Source: Pseudomonadota bacterium (GTDB lineage Bacteria; Pseudomonadota; Alphaproteobacteria; Rhizobiales; Xanthobacteraceae). From it: a stretch of DNA of 64,000 bases. The stretch lies in contig JAEYRD010000083.1 in assembly GCA_023435725.1 (NCBI GenBank), forward strand, positions 18,471 to 82,470, in the 5' to 3' direction. Positions 34,346 to 44,629 of this stretch are shown here, piece after piece. The notes beneath the pieces are model-generated. The model saw only the letters and a program-made list of their open reading frames with translations, was not told the origin of the DNA and did not search any database. Position numbers and translations under genes: made by a program. The stretch's first letter is position 1; the number at the start of each line of letters is the position of its first letter.

Positions 34346-35440
34346 ATGAACATCCACCTCACCAAAAGCCAGATCGGGCTGGACGGCGTTCCCGCGGCCG
34401 AGACCGTGCTGAGCCATGTCGACGGCGAGCGCGGTGAGTTGATCATCGCCGGCGAGCATGTCGGCCGACTGGCCGCCAAATCGACCTTCGAGGGCGTCAC
34501 CGCCCGGCTCTGGAACGGCGCCAGCGGAACCACGCTGAGCGAGGCCAACGTCCGGGCGAGTCTGGGTGCCGCACGCGAGCGCGCCTTCGCCCGGCTGCCG
34601 GACCTTTTGCCGGCGACAAGCGGCATGGGCATCGTCGACGGGTTCCGCGCGGCGGTCGCAGCACTTCGCGTCGAGAACGGACTGGAGCATGAAGCGACGA
34701 TCGTGGGCGCGTTTCCGGTGATCGCGGGCGCGCTGGTCCGGCACGCCAAGGGGCTCGCCCCGGTGACGCCCGATCCGAGCGTGAGCCATGCCGCCGATAC
34801 GCTTCGCATGCTGCATGGGCGCGCGCCTGCGACGCGCGAGGTCACCGCGCTCGATGCCTATCTCGTCACCGTCTGCGACCATGGCATGAACGCCTCGACC
34901 TTCACCACGCGCGTGGTGGCCTCGACGCAAGCAGACCTGTTTGCCGCCGTGACCGCGGGCTATTGCGCGCTCACGGGTCCGCTGCATGGCGGCGCGCCCG
35001 AGCCGGTGCTGGAAATGCTCGACGCGATCGGCTCGCGCGAACGCATCCAGCCCTGGGTGGATGCGGCGCTGGCGCGCGGCGAGCGGATGATGGGTTTTGG
35101 CCATCGCGTCTATCGCGTGCGCGATCCGCGCGCCGACGTGTTGAAGACCGCAATCGAGGCGCTCGCCTCCAACGGCGCCGACCTGCCCTTTGCCGGCGAG
35201 GTCGAGGCCTATATCCGCAGCGCCCTGCGCAAGAAGAATCCGGACCGGCCGCTGGAGACGAATGTGGAGTTCTTCACCGCGATCCTGCTCGATGCGCTCG
35301 CGATCCCGCGCCAGGCCTTCACGCCGATCTTCGCGGTGGCGCGCGCAGCGGGGTGGACCGCCCATGCACGCGAGCAGCAGCGGACGGGGCGCCTGATCCG
35401 GCCGAGTTCGTCATATGTGGGGGCGATGCCGGAGGCGTAG
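34346..35440 (+). CDS. Citrate synthase/methylcitrate synthase-like enzyme
   Basis: 364 aa from ATG 34346, preceded by CAGGAG. Expected to condense acetyl-CoA (or propionyl-CoA) with oxaloacetate. Conserved elements are L-H-G-G-A, G-F-G-H-R-V-Y-R-V-R-D-P-R-A, and N-V-E-F-F-T-A near the C terminus. The position usually held by the catalytic Asp is Glu here; I believe such Glu forms occur in this short subfamily. It is divergent from the HTH-fused paralogue, which may regulate it. Confidence 0.88.
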   Translation: MNIHLTKSQIGLDGVPAAETVLSHVDGERGELIIAGEHVGRLAAKSTFEGVTARLWNGASGTTLSEANVRASLGAARERAFARLPDLLPATSGMGIVDGFRAAVAALRVENGLEHEATIVGAFPVIAGALVRHAKGLAPVTPDPSVSHAADTLRMLHGRAPATREVTALDAYLVTVCDHGMNASTFTTRVVASTQADLFAAVTAGYCALTGPLHGGAPEPVLEMLDAIGSRERIQPWVDAALARGERMMGFGHRVYRVRDPRADVLKTAIEALASNGADLPFAGEVEAYIRSALRKKNPDRPLETNVEFFTAILLDALAIPRQAFTPIFAVARAAGWTAHAREQQRTGRLIRPSSSYVGAMPEA

Positions 35441-35448
35441 GGAACGCG

Positions 35449-35539
35449 TACCCCGGATGGAGCGAAGCGTAATCCGGGGAAAGCTAGCAGTCGTTGTGCG
35501 CGAAAGACCCGGATTACGCTTGCGCTCCATCCGGGCTAC
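35449..35539. repeat. Palindromic repeat (GTAGCCCG/ATGGAGCG type), second copy
   Basis: Arms CCCCGGATGGAGCG and CGCTCCATCCGGG face each other; the inner AATCCGGG/CCCGGATTA pair forms another stem. Same family as 9308-9397. It lies between convergent genes. Confidence 0.7.
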
Positions 35540-35573
35540 GCCCCCACAAGGGAAGAAGGAAGAGGCGCGGGGC

Positions 35574-36209
35574 TTACGCCTCCCGCACCACCGTCTTCAG
35601 ATAATTATACGCCTTGATGATCTCGATCAGGCGGTCCTCGGTGGAGCGGTCGCCGCCATTGGCGTCGGGGTGGTGCTGCTTGACCAGCGCCTTGTACTTG
35701 GACTTGACGTCGGCCAGCGTGGCACTGGGGCCGAGGCCCATGACCTGGAGCGCCTTGCGCTCGGCGTTCATCACCTTGCGCGTCTCGGCCTTGGGCTGGG
35801 CTTCGGGCCCGCGGCGCCAGCTGGCGCGGCCGTTGATCTCGGAGAACATGCTGAATGGATCGAACGCGCCGTCGACCTCGGCTTCCGCCCCCTTCTTGAC
35901 GCCGCCATTGGCGCCCATCTTCCAGGTCGGACGATGGCCGGTCAGCGCATCCTTCTGGTAGCGCGCGACGGCGTCGGCGTTCATGCCGGAGAAGAAATTG
36001 TAGTTCTGGTTGTACTCGCGCACGTGGTCCAGGCAGAAGTGCCAGTACTCACGCTGGTTCTCACGCCCCTTCGGCGCGCGATGCGCGCCCTTGTTCTGGC
36101 ACCCGGCCCATTCGCAGGCGACCACGGTGTCGCGCGGCTTCACCTCGGGCTGCTTGCCCCGCGGCTTGACGCGAATGGAGTCGAAGAACTTTGATGAATC
36201 GATCGGCAT
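35574..36209 (-). CDS. J-domain protein (DnaJ-like)
   Basis: 211 aa. The C-terminal ~60 residues are a J domain: L-G-L/P start, K-S-K-Y-K-A-L-V-K-Q-H-H-P-D with the essential H-P-D, and an A-Y-N-Y-L-K helix. The N-terminal ~140 residues contain C-E-W-A-G-C and F-C-L-D-H, possibly a metal site. There is no Gly/Phe region or DnaJ zinc finger, so it is a class C co-chaperone that directs DnaK to a specific client. Confidence 0.88.
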   Translation of the reverse strand: MPIDSSKFFDSIRVKPRGKQPEVKPRDTVVACEWAGCQNKGAHRAPKGRENQREYWHFCLDHVREYNQNYNFFSGMNADAVARYQKDALTGHRPTWKMGANGGVKKGAEAEVDGAFDPFSMFSEINGRASWRRGPEAQPKAETRKVMNAERKALQVMGLGPSATLADVKSKYKALVKQHHPDANGGDRSTEDRLIEIIKAYNYLKTVVREA

Positions 36210-36366
36210 GGCTGACTTTGACTACGCAATGCAAAAACCTTCAAGTCTTGACATTGCAATTAGCTACAAACCCGCAGCCGAAGCTTCACTTCGGCGTTCA
36301 GGAGCGGCCGCCAAGAGCGGCCTGTGGGCATTGACGGAGTGCGATCGCGCACCTTAATGGGCACTT

Positions 36367-36636
36367 ATGGTTATGAGAGACATTATCAGCAACAAGTTGC
36401 AGGAAGCTTTCACGCCGGAAAACCTGCAGGTCGTGGACGAGTCACATTTGCATGAGGGCCACGCCGGCCATCGGCCGAGCGGCGAGACGCACTTTCGCGT
36501 GTATATCGTGTCTCCGGTCTTCAAAGGGAAGAGCCGGGTCGAGCGCCACCGCATGATAAATTCGGCGCTGGCCGCGGAACTTTCCGGCGGCGTGCATGCG
36601 CTGGCGATCCACGCTCTGGCGCCGGGCGAAGGTTGA
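36367..36636 (+). CDS. BolA family protein
   Basis: 89 aa, one BolA domain. BolA proteins bind [2Fe-2S] glutaredoxins and act in iron-sulfur or redox regulation. The conserved histidine region H-x-G-H and the S-R-V-E-R-H-R-M-I-N motif followed by H-A-L-A-I-H-A are present. It is divergent from the J-domain gene, the order seen in many rhizobia. Confidence 0.9.
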   Translation: MVMRDIISNKLQEAFTPENLQVVDESHLHEGHAGHRPSGETHFRVYIVSPVFKGKSRVERHRMINSALAAELSGGVHALAIHALAPGEG

Positions 36637-36658
36637 TCCCCTTCGTCCCTCGAATGTG

Positions 36659-36743
36659 ATCGTCATGCCCGGGCTTGTCCCGGGCATCCACGTTCTTTGT
36701 GCGGCGGTGACGTAGATGGCCGGGTCAAGCCCGGCCATGACGA
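36659..36743. repeat. Palindromic repeat (CGTCATGCCCGGGC type)
   Basis: Outer arms CGTCATGCCCGG and CCGGCCATGACG flank two inner hairpins (GCCCGGGCTTGTCCCGGGC and GGCCGGGTCAAGCCCGGCC). It lies between convergent bolA and the CNNM gene. Confidence 0.75.
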
Positions 36744-36774
36744 TGTAGAAGCATCGGAGCCTATAGCTGCTGCG

Positions 36775-38079
36775 TCAAAACGACGTCCCGGCCCGCCGCG
36801 GCTTGGCTTCTTCCATCTCGGCCTCGCGCGGCACCGGTGAAATACGGAGCGCCGTGATGCGGTTGCGCTCGCGACGCAGCACGCGGAAGCGGAAGCCGTG
36901 GAACGTAAAGCTCTGGCCGCGGTCGGGGATCGAGCGCGCCTCGTGAATGACGAGACCGGCAACCGTGGTTGCCTCTTCATCGGGCAGGTGCCAGTCCATG
37001 GCGCGGTTGAGATCGCGGATCGGCACCGAGCCGTCGACCACGACCGATCCGTCCGGCTGGGCCCGCACGCCCGCGACCACGACGTCATGCTCGTCGGAGA
37101 TGTCGCCGACGATTTCTTCCAGAATGTCCTCCAGCGTCACAAGACCTTCAACTTCGCCGTACTCGTCGACGACAAGCGCGAAATGGGTCTTGCGGCGGCG
37201 GAACGCCTTGAGCTGCTCGGAGACCGGGCGCATCTCCGGCACGAACCATGGCGGCAGCGCGATGGTGGAGACGTCGATGCGCGAGGTGTCGCCGTCTGCG
37301 GCGCGAATCGCGCGCAACAGATCCTTGGCGTGGAGCACGCCGATGATGTTCTCCGGCTTCTCGCGCCAGAGCGGAATGCGGGTGTACTCGGTCGCCAGCA
37401 CCTCGCGCACCAGTTCCTCCGCCGGCAGATCGGCATTGATCATCATCATCTCGGTGCGATGGATCATGACGTCGGAAACCTGGAGCTCGCGCAGGTCCAG
37501 CAGGCCGCCGAGCATGTCGCGGTCCTGCTTCTCGAACTTGCCCTCGTGATGCAGCAGATCGACCGCACCGCGCAGGCGCTCGGTCGGTGACAGGATCGCC
37601 TGGTGCTCGCCGGCGAGACCGAACAGGCGCATCAACAGACGCACGATGACTTCCACCACGCGCAGCAGCGGCCCCAGCACGTACATGGTCAGCCGCATCG
37701 GGCGCGCGACCGCAAGCGCCATCCGGTCGGGCGCGTTGATGGCGATGGTCTTGGGCAGGACTTCCGCGAAGATCACGACCAGCGCGGTCATCACGCCGGT
37801 GGCATAGAGCACGCCGACATCGCCGAACCAGGCCGTGAAGATGCCGGTGGCGAGCGCGGAGGCACCGATATTGGCGATGTTGTTGCCGAGCAGCAGCGCG
37901 CCGATCAGGCGCTCGCGCATGTCGAGCAGTTCCGAGACGACGTCCGCGTCGCGATTACCCTGCATGGAGAGCCGCAGCATGCTGGCTCGCGAGGCGCCGG
38001 TCAGCGCGGTCTCGCTCGCGGCGAAGAACGCCGAGACCAGGAGGCAGAGGACGACGATGGTGAATCCGAGCCAGTCCAT
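36775..38079 (-). CDS. CNNM/CorC-HlyC family transporter-associated protein
   Basis: 434 aa. An N-terminal DUF21 (CNNM) membrane domain with four hydrophobic segments begins S-A-F-F-A-A-S-E-T-A-L-T, followed by a CBS pair (I-G-V-L-H-A-K-D-L-L and V-D-E-Y-G-E-V-E-G-L-V-T-L-E-D-I-L-E-E-I-V-G) and a C-terminal CorC_HlyC domain. Related proteins export or regulate Mg2+/Co2+; haemolysin naming in databases is historical. It lies directly downstream of aroB on the same strand. Confidence 0.92.
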   Translation of the reverse strand: MDWLGFTIVVLCLLVSAFFAASETALTGASRASMLRLSMQGNRDADVVSELLDMRERLIGALLLGNNIANIGASALATGIFTAWFGDVGVLYATGVMTALVVIFAEVLPKTIAINAPDRMALAVARPMRLTMYVLGPLLRVVEVIVRLLMRLFGLAGEHQAILSPTERLRGAVDLLHHEGKFEKQDRDMLGGLLDLRELQVSDVMIHRTEMMMINADLPAEELVREVLATEYTRIPLWREKPENIIGVLHAKDLLRAIRAADGDTSRIDVSTIALPPWFVPEMRPVSEQLKAFRRRKTHFALVVDEYGEVEGLVTLEDILEEIVGDISDEHDVVVAGVRAQPDGSVVVDGSVPIRDLNRAMDWHLPDEEATTVAGLVIHEARSIPDRGQSFTFHGFRFRVLRRERNRITALRISPVPREAEMEEAKPRRAGTSF

Positions 38080-38101
38080 GCACCACTCAAATTTCTTGTT
38101 T

Positions 38102-38150
38102 GAGCATGATCTTTTTGGAAAACCGCTTCACGCTTCCCTGGATCATGCTC
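38102..38150. repeat. Dispersed repeat with GAGCATGATC inverted ends
   Basis: 49 bp with perfect 10-bp terminal inverted repeats (38102-38111 and 38141-38150), and an inner GGAAAACCGCTTCACGC segment. This sequence type is common between genes in Bradyrhizobium-related genomes. It separates the CNNM gene from aroB. Confidence 0.75.
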
Positions 38151-38170
38151 TGGCGCCGTTCAGCCGCGCA

Positions 38171-39319
38171 TCATGCCTTTTGCGCGAGCTTTTCCTTGAC
38201 GAAATCGCGCACCTGCGCCGGCTCGACGTCCGTCGCGATCACGGCGCGCCCCACAGCCTCCAGCAGGATGAAGGTGAGCTTGCCGCGCTTGACCTTCTTG
38301 TCCTGCGCCATCAGCGCCATCAGCGCGTCGGCATCGGCAAGCCCTTCCTGCGCGAAACCGGCGATGTCCTGCAAACGGGTCGGCAGCCCCGCCTCGACGA
38401 GGTGACGTTCGACACGCGCCGCATCCGCCTCGCCGATCATGCCGAGCCTTGCCGAGAACTGCGCCGCCAGCGTCATGCCGATGGCGACGCCCTCGCCGTG
38501 GAACAGGCGGTCGGAGAAGCCGGTCGCGGCTTCCAGCGCGTGGCCGAAGGTGTGACCGAGATTGAGCAGCGCGCGCTCGCCGGTCTCGCGCTCGTCGCGC
38601 GAGACGACGCCGGCCTTGGCGCGGCAGGAGGTCGCGATCGCATGCTCGCGCGCCGAGCCGCCCTTGAAGATGTCGGCGTGGTTCTTCTCCAGCCAGGTAA
38701 AGAAGGCCTCGTCGCCGAGCACGCCATATTTGGCGACCTCGGCATAGCCGGCGCGGAATTGCCGCGGCGACAGCGTGTCGAGCACGGCGGTGTCGGCGAT
38801 GACCAGCACCGGCTGGTGGAAGGCGCCGAGCAAATTCTTGCCCTGCGGCGAATTGATGCCGGTCTTGCCGCCGACGGAGGAATCGACCTGCGCCAGCAGC
38901 GAGGTCGGCACTTGCACGAAATCGACGCCGCGGCGCAGGATCGCAGCCGCAAAGCCGGCGAGATCGCCGACCACGCCGCCGCCGAGCGCGATGACGAGAT
39001 CGTTGCGCTCGATCTTCGCGCCGATCAGGGCTTCACTGACCTTTTCGAGGCCGGCATAGGTCTTGGAGATCTCGCCTTCCTCGACGACGATTCGCGACGT
39101 CGGGATGCCGCTGGCGGCGAGCGCGGCCTCGGCGGGCTCCAGCCAGTATTTTGCGACGGTACGATCCGTCACGATCGCCGTGCGCACGCCGGGACGCAAA
39201 CGCGCAACCCGCTCGCCGAGCGAAGCCAGCACGCCGCGGCCGATGACGATGTCATAGGCGCGGTCGCCGAGCGCGACGTCGACGTTCACGGGATCGGAAT
39301 GTTTCAAAGGCGCAGTCAT
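38171..39319 (-). CDS. aroB: 3-Dehydroquinate synthase
   Basis: Second step of the shikimate pathway, converting DAHP to 3-dehydroquinate with NAD+ and a divalent metal. 382 aa. NAD-binding and active-site blocks are intact: G-G-G-V-V-G-D-L-A-G-F-A-A, P-T-S-L-L-A-Q-V-D-S-S-V-G-G-K-T-G-I-N, and metal ligands in N-L-G-H-T-F-G-H-A. ATG 39319 overlaps the aroK stop (ATGA). Confidence 0.96.
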   Translation of the reverse strand: MTAPLKHSDPVNVDVALGDRAYDIVIGRGVLASLGERVARLRPGVRTAIVTDRTVAKYWLEPAEAALAASGIPTSRIVVEEGEISKTYAGLEKVSEALIGAKIERNDLVIALGGGVVGDLAGFAAAILRRGVDFVQVPTSLLAQVDSSVGGKTGINSPQGKNLLGAFHQPVLVIADTAVLDTLSPRQFRAGYAEVAKYGVLGDEAFFTWLEKNHADIFKGGSAREHAIATSCRAKAGVVSRDERETGERALLNLGHTFGHALEAATGFSDRLFHGEGVAIGMTLAAQFSARLGMIGEADAARVERHLVEAGLPTRLQDIAGFAQEGLADADALMALMAQDKKVKRGKLTFILLEAVGRAVIATDVEPAQVRDFVKEKLAQKA

Positions 39320-39939
39320 CGAACGGCACTCGCGACATCGGCTGGTGGTTGGGCGGCCTGTTCGCCGCAGAGATGGGCGCGCAGCGCCTCGATGCATTCC
39401 TCGACGATCTTGTCGTGCGGCACGTCGCGCGAGGCGATGGTGAGATCGGCGTTGCGGTAGACCGGCTCGCGCTCGGTGAGCAGGCGCGCGACGGTTCCTT
39501 CGGGGTCGGCGGTCTGCAGCAGCGGACGGTCTGCGCGACGGCGCACGCGACGCATGATGACGTCGGGATCGGCCTTGAGCCAGATCGAGATTGCCTTCGC
39601 GGCGATGCGGCCCCGCGTCTCCTCGCGCATGAAGGCACCGCCGCCGGTCGCCAGCACCAGGGGGCCGCCGTCGAGCAGCCGTGCGATCACCCGCGCCTCG
39701 CCGTCGCGGAAATGCGGCTCGCCGTGGCGCTCGAATATCTCCGGTATGGTCATGCCGGCCGCCGCCTCGATCTCCGTGTCGGCGTCGACGAAGGGCAGCT
39801 TGAGCCGGGCCGCCATGCGACGGCCGATGGTGGATTTGCCCGCCCCCATCATGCCGACGAGCACGATCGAGCGCGCCCCGAGCGCCGACAGGATGTCGGT
39901 CTCAGACGAAGCAGGTATCGGCAAGGCGGCGTCGGACAT
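39316..39939 (-). CDS. aroK: Shikimate kinase
   Basis: 207 aa. Phosphorylates shikimate using ATP. Walker A is G-M-M-G-A-G-K-S-T, the shikimate-binding D-A-D/E pair is in V-D-A-D-T-E-I-E, G-G-G-A lies before the second domain, and the lid has R-x-x-R-P-L. Start at ATG 39939; a further in-frame ATG upstream would add an unconserved tail. The aroK-aroB order with overlap is the standard rhizobial arrangement. Confidence 0.95.
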   Translation of the reverse strand: MSDAALPIPASSETDILSALGARSIVLVGMMGAGKSTIGRRMAARLKLPFVDADTEIEAAAGMTIPEIFERHGEPHFRDGEARVIARLLDGGPLVLATGGGAFMREETRGRIAAKAISIWLKADPDVIMRRVRRRADRPLLQTADPEGTVARLLTEREPVYRNADLTIASRDVPHDKIVEECIEALRAHLCGEQAAQPPADVASAVR

Positions 39940-40111
39940 TGGATCTTGCTCTGGATCTCGCTCAATCTGCCGCCAAAGGCGGCATCCTTTGGCCACCTAT
40001 ACGACCCCGCAGGGGGGCTCGCCAGAGGACTCTTGCCACGAAACGGCGAACATGTTGGATGATTTCATTGGTTAATTTGCAAACCTTGAGACCTCGCCGA
40101 GACCGTTCCCG

Positions 40112-40258
40112 ATGCCCAGCCTGTTCCGCTTCCTGACGATCGTCGCCGTGATCGCCGGCATCGTCTATGGCGCGGTGTTCGCGCTGGCGAACTTCGTCAA
40201 TCCCAAGCCGCGGGAAATGACGGTGACGATCCCGCCTGACAAATTTCTCAAGAAATAG
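40112..40258 (+). CDS. Small single-pass membrane protein
   Basis: 48 aa. Residues 5-28 form one hydrophobic segment (F-L-T-I-V-A-V-I-A-G-I-V-Y-G-A-V-F-A-L-A), then a polar tail V-N-P-K-P-R-E-M-T-V-T-I-P-P. ATG 40112 starts the frame cleanly, and the gene lies 17 bases before xerD on the same strand. Composition and codon use look like a real gene, although it is very short. Function unknown. Confidence 0.7.
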   Translation: MPSLFRFLTIVAVIAGIVYGAVFALANFVNPKPREMTVTIPPDKFLKK

Positions 40259-40275
40259 GAGCTAGGCTGCGGGGC

Positions 40276-41247
<972 letters not shown>

Positions 41248-41257
41248 GGCGGTGCGC

Positions 41258-41378
41258 CCCCTCTCCCGCTTGCGGGAGAGGGTTGGGGAGAGCGTGTCTC
41301 GGCAACGGGACACTCCCCAAGAGGAGAAAACCCTCACCCGCGCCTTCGGCGCGACCTCTCCCGCAAGCCGGAGAGGTG
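41258..41378. repeat. Palindromic repeat, third copy of the CTCTCCCGC hairpin type
   Basis: CTCTCCCGCTTGCGGGAGAG hairpin at its left, and a related CTCTCCCGCAAGC-CGGAGAG at its right, with GGGTTGGGGAGAG/CTCCCCAAG inner arms. It follows the xerD stop and may terminate or stabilise its transcript. Confidence 0.7.
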
Positions 41379-41547
41379 AACTAACCGCCTTGACTTCGGC
41401 CACATCTCCGCAGAAAGAGCCGTGACCTCACGAATGATTTGGCGGGCTCCCGGGAGCACACAAGCCAACTCATTGAAGAAGCTACACTTCTTTCCTCAGG
41501 TCCAAATCCGTTTCGCCTCTTCGCCCTGTCTTCCCTATATTGAGTTG

Positions 41548-42510
41548 ATGCCAGACCAGATGCGCAGCTATCTCGACTTCGAAAAGCCCGTCGCCGAGCT
41601 CGACTCCAAGGTCGACGAGCTGCGTACGCTCGCGGCCTCCGGCACCGACATCGCCGAGGAGATCGGACGGATCGAGGACAAGGCGGCCCAGGCGCTGGCC
41701 GACCTCTATCTGAACCTGACGCCGTGGCAGAAGACGCTGGTCGCGCGGCATCCGCAGCGGCCGCATTTCAACGACTTCATCAAGGGCCTGATCACCGAAT
41801 TCACCCCGCTCGCGGGCGACCGCAAGTTCGGCGAGGACGAGGCGCTGGTCGCCGGCTTCGGCCGTTTCCGCGGCGAGGCCATCTGTGTGATGGGCCAGGA
41901 AAAGGGTGATTCCACCGAGAGCCGCATCAAGCACAATTTCGGCATGGCGCGGCCCGAAGGCTATCGCAAATGCGTGCGGCTGATGGAGATGGCCGAGCGG
42001 TTCGGCCTGCCGGTGCTGTCGCTCGCCGACTCCGCGGGCGCCTATCCCGGCATCGGCGCGGAAGAGCGCGGCCAAGCCGAAGCGATCGCGCGCTCGACCG
42101 ATGCCTGCTTGGCGCTGACCGTGCCGAACGTCGCCATCATCACCGGCGAGGGCATGTCGGGTGGCGCCATCGCCATCACCACCGCCAACAAGGTCCTGAT
42201 GCTGGAGCACGCGATCTACAGCGTGATCTCGCCGGAAGCCGCCTCCTCCATCCTCTGGCGCGACGGCACCAAGGCGCAGGAAGCCGCCAACAACATGAAG
42301 ATCACCGCCCAGGACATGCTGCGCTTCGGGGTGATCGACTCGATCCTGAAGGAGCCGGTCGGCGGCGCCCACCGCGACCCCGCCGCCATGATCGCCACCA
42401 CGGGCGATGCCATCGCCAAGGCCTTCGACGAGCTCCGCGGCCTGGACGGGGACGCCATCCGCAAGCAGCGGCGGCAGAAATTCCTCGATATCGGCCGGAA
42501 ACTGGGCTGA
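41548..42510 (+). CDS. accA: Acetyl-CoA carboxylase carboxyltransferase subunit alpha
   Basis: Carboxyltransferase half of acetyl-CoA carboxylase; with AccD it moves carboxyl from biotin to acetyl-CoA for fatty-acid synthesis. 320 aa, the usual length. It starts M-x-x-Y-L-D-F-E-K-P, and has G-R-F-R-G, H-N-F-G-M-A-x-P-E-G-Y-R-K, T-x-G-A-Y-P-G-I-G-A-E-E-R-G (with S-A-G here), and I-G-E-G-x-S-G-G-A-type blocks. ATG 41548 is the start; ATG 41560 is also possible. Confidence 0.96.
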   Translation: MPDQMRSYLDFEKPVAELDSKVDELRTLAASGTDIAEEIGRIEDKAAQALADLYLNLTPWQKTLVARHPQRPHFNDFIKGLITEFTPLAGDRKFGEDEALVAGFGRFRGEAICVMGQEKGDSTESRIKHNFGMARPEGYRKCVRLMEMAERFGLPVLSLADSAGAYPGIGAEERGQAEAIARSTDACLALTVPNVAIITGEGMSGGAIAITTANKVLMLEHAIYSVISPEAASSILWRDGTKAQEAANNMKITAQDMLRFGVIDSILKEPVGGAHRDPAAMIATTGDAIAKAFDELRGLDGDAIRKQRRQKFLDIGRKLG

Positions 42511-42730
42511 TTCGGACCGGCTTCCGTGTCTCGGACCCGGCGCGGCATGGAATGACGCGACGCTGAGTGGGACCAAGCTCTTAAGAATGGGCAGCGGCCC
42601 TGCAGCGCACCGCTGACGCGCTGCGCCGCGTCCGGGGCACGAGAGACCGCCCGGAATGCCCCTGGTAACCCCGCGTTAACCCTTTTTCTGCCCAAATCTG
42701 CGATCTCGGTGGCGTTTTGGTCGAAAGACC

Positions 42731-42784
42731 CAAGTTACGCCCGAAGTTACGTCCCAAGTTACGCCTCAAGTCGCGTCCAAGTTT
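42731..42784. repeat. 12-bp tandem repeats upstream of the L,D-transpeptidase gene
   Basis: Four and a half units of 12 bp (42731-42742, 42743-42754, 42755-42766, 42767-42778, partial to 42784), consensus CAAGTTACGYCC. The gap 42511-42948 otherwise holds no gene I can support. Confidence 0.75.
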
Positions 42785-42948
42785 AGTCTCTGTTGACCAT
42801 GCCACTGGGCCAACGGGCTCGTGATCCCCGCTCGGGTTGCGACCAGATGACCCAGAGGTTAGAATTTTAATCAATGGCTTCAGGGCATAAGCGCTGGAGC
42901 GTGGTCTGAAAATGCCCGTCACGACGGGTCCGGATCTCCGGTCAGCTC

Positions 42949-44526
42949 ATGCTCCAAAGATTGGGGTTCGCGCTCCTTGCCCGGCACGGTGTGGGGTCTA
43001 TCTTGAATTCTCGTTCGCTCGCTCGCGCGCTCTTGGCTTCGGTCGCGCTCACGGCCAGCGTGTTGCTCGCCGGCTGCGATACCGACCAGGTGTCACTCGC
43101 GACCAACGCCAAGGCCAACCAGCCGGTCTCACCAAAGCTCGTCGCCGCGATGGGCGAGAAGAACATGGACCTGCAATCGCCGATCCTGATCCGCTTGTTC
43201 AAGCAGGAGGCCGAGCTCGAGATCTGGAAGCAGACCCGAAGCGGCCAGTTTGCGCTGCTCAAGACCTATCCGATCTGCCGCTGGTCGGGCGATCTGGGCC
43301 CGAAGGTGCGCGAAGGCGACCGTCAGGCGCCGGAAGGATTCTACTCGATCAACCCGAGCCAGATGAATCCGCAATCGGCCTACTATCTCTCCTTCAACAC
43401 CGGCTTCCCGAACGCGTTCGACCGCGCGCTCGGCCGCACTGGCTCGCAGCTGATGGTGCACGGCGATTGTTCCTCGCGCGGCTGTTACGCCATGACGGAC
43501 GAGCAGATCGCCGAGATCTACTCGCTCGGCCGCGAGTCCTTCTTCGGCGGCCAGAAGGCGTTCCAGTTCCAGGCCTATCCGTTCCGGATGACGCCGGTGA
43601 ACATGGCCAAGCACCGCAACAATCCGAACATGGCCTTCTGGAAAATGATCAAGGAAGGCTATGATCATTTCGAGGTGACGCGGCAGGAGCCGAAGGTCGA
43701 TTTCTGCGAGAAGAGATACGTCTTCGATGCGGCGAAGGCGCCGGACGCCAAGCGCGATCCCGTGTTCGACGCGTCCGCAAAGTGTCCGGCCTATGTGATC
43801 CCCGAAGACATCGCCAGCGCCGTGCGCGAGAAGCAGGGACGCGACGAGGCGGAATACGCAAAGCTCGTCGCCAAGGGCACGCCGATGGCGCGCATGAACA
43901 CCGGCATCGACGGCGGCATGAACAAGATCTTCGCCGCGAAGATTCCGGAAGGCTCGACCGGCCTGTCCGAGGGCGCCGAAGGCAGCACGCTGCAGATGCT
44001 GGCGATGGCCAAGGCGCCGGGCACAATCCCCGGTCACGTCAATCCGCCGAAGCCGAACCTCGAGCCGGCCGCGGCCTCGCCGCAGGAAGAGCCGGTCGTC
44101 GCAGTCAGCGCGCCCGCAACCAGCACCCGCGTCGCCGCGGCCACGCCGGCCGAAAAGTCCGGCTTCTTCTCCGGCCTCGCCCGCAAGATGGGCGTGGGCA
44201 CGGCTGACACCACGGCCACCACCCCGCCGCCGCAAGCCACGGCGTCCGTAGCCACCACCACGCCGGCAACGCCGCCGACCGCGGCGTCCAGGCTGAAGGC
44301 TGCAGTGACGAGATTCGTACCCGGCCGCGATGCATCCAAGGACAAGGCGGTCGCAGCCGCGAAGCCCGCCGAGCCGACGAGGCCCGCCGAGACGAAGGTC
44401 GCCGCGACGCGGCCGGCGCTGAGGCCGTCGGCGTCGGATGGCGCGGGCGACAGCGCGCAGATGGCCGGCGCGGCACCGGTGGTGTCGTCAAACTCGTTCG
44501 ACAGCCGCTTTGGGGCGATGAAGTAA
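42949..44526 (+). CDS. YafK-like murein L,D-transpeptidase lipoprotein
   Basis: 525 aa. The lipobox L-L-A-G-C (Cys43) indicates a lipoprotein in the outer or inner membrane. The YkuD-type catalytic motif is H-G-D-C-S-S-R-G-C-Y (His171, Cys179), with the variation seen in YafK/DpaA proteins that act on peptidoglycan cross-links or lipoprotein links. The last ~180 residues are Ala/Thr/Pro-rich and low complexity. The start at ATG 42949 gives a normal signal peptide; ATGs nearer the lipobox are absent. Confidence 0.85.
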   Translation: MLQRLGFALLARHGVGSILNSRSLARALLASVALTASVLLAGCDTDQVSLATNAKANQPVSPKLVAAMGEKNMDLQSPILIRLFKQEAELEIWKQTRSGQFALLKTYPICRWSGDLGPKVREGDRQAPEGFYSINPSQMNPQSAYYLSFNTGFPNAFDRALGRTGSQLMVHGDCSSRGCYAMTDEQIAEIYSLGRESFFGGQKAFQFQAYPFRMTPVNMAKHRNNPNMAFWKMIKEGYDHFEVTRQEPKVDFCEKRYVFDAAKAPDAKRDPVFDASAKCPAYVIPEDIASAVREKQGRDEAEYAKLVAKGTPMARMNTGIDGGMNKIFAAKIPEGSTGLSEGAEGSTLQMLAMAKAPGTIPGHVNPPKPNLEPAAASPQEEPVVAVSAPATSTRVAAATPAEKSGFFSGLARKMGVGTADTTATTPPPQATASVATTTPATPPTAASRLKAAVTRFVPGRDASKDKAVAAAKPAEPTRPAETKVAATRPALRPSASDGAGDSAQMAGAAPVVSSNSFDSRFGAMK

Positions 44527-44629
44527 GAGACGATTTGCCACTGGCGACGGATCCGCTCTCGTACATCTTCAGCGCCAATGTTGCGCACGGTGGCCTCCCT
44601 GATACCTTCTGGGTCCGAAAGGCTGAGAT

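Noticed and set aside
33596..35365. 589-residue minus-strand frame across both citrate-synthase genes
   Set aside because: It runs out of frame through one gene and antisense to the other; both real genes have family motifs and ribosome-binding sites.
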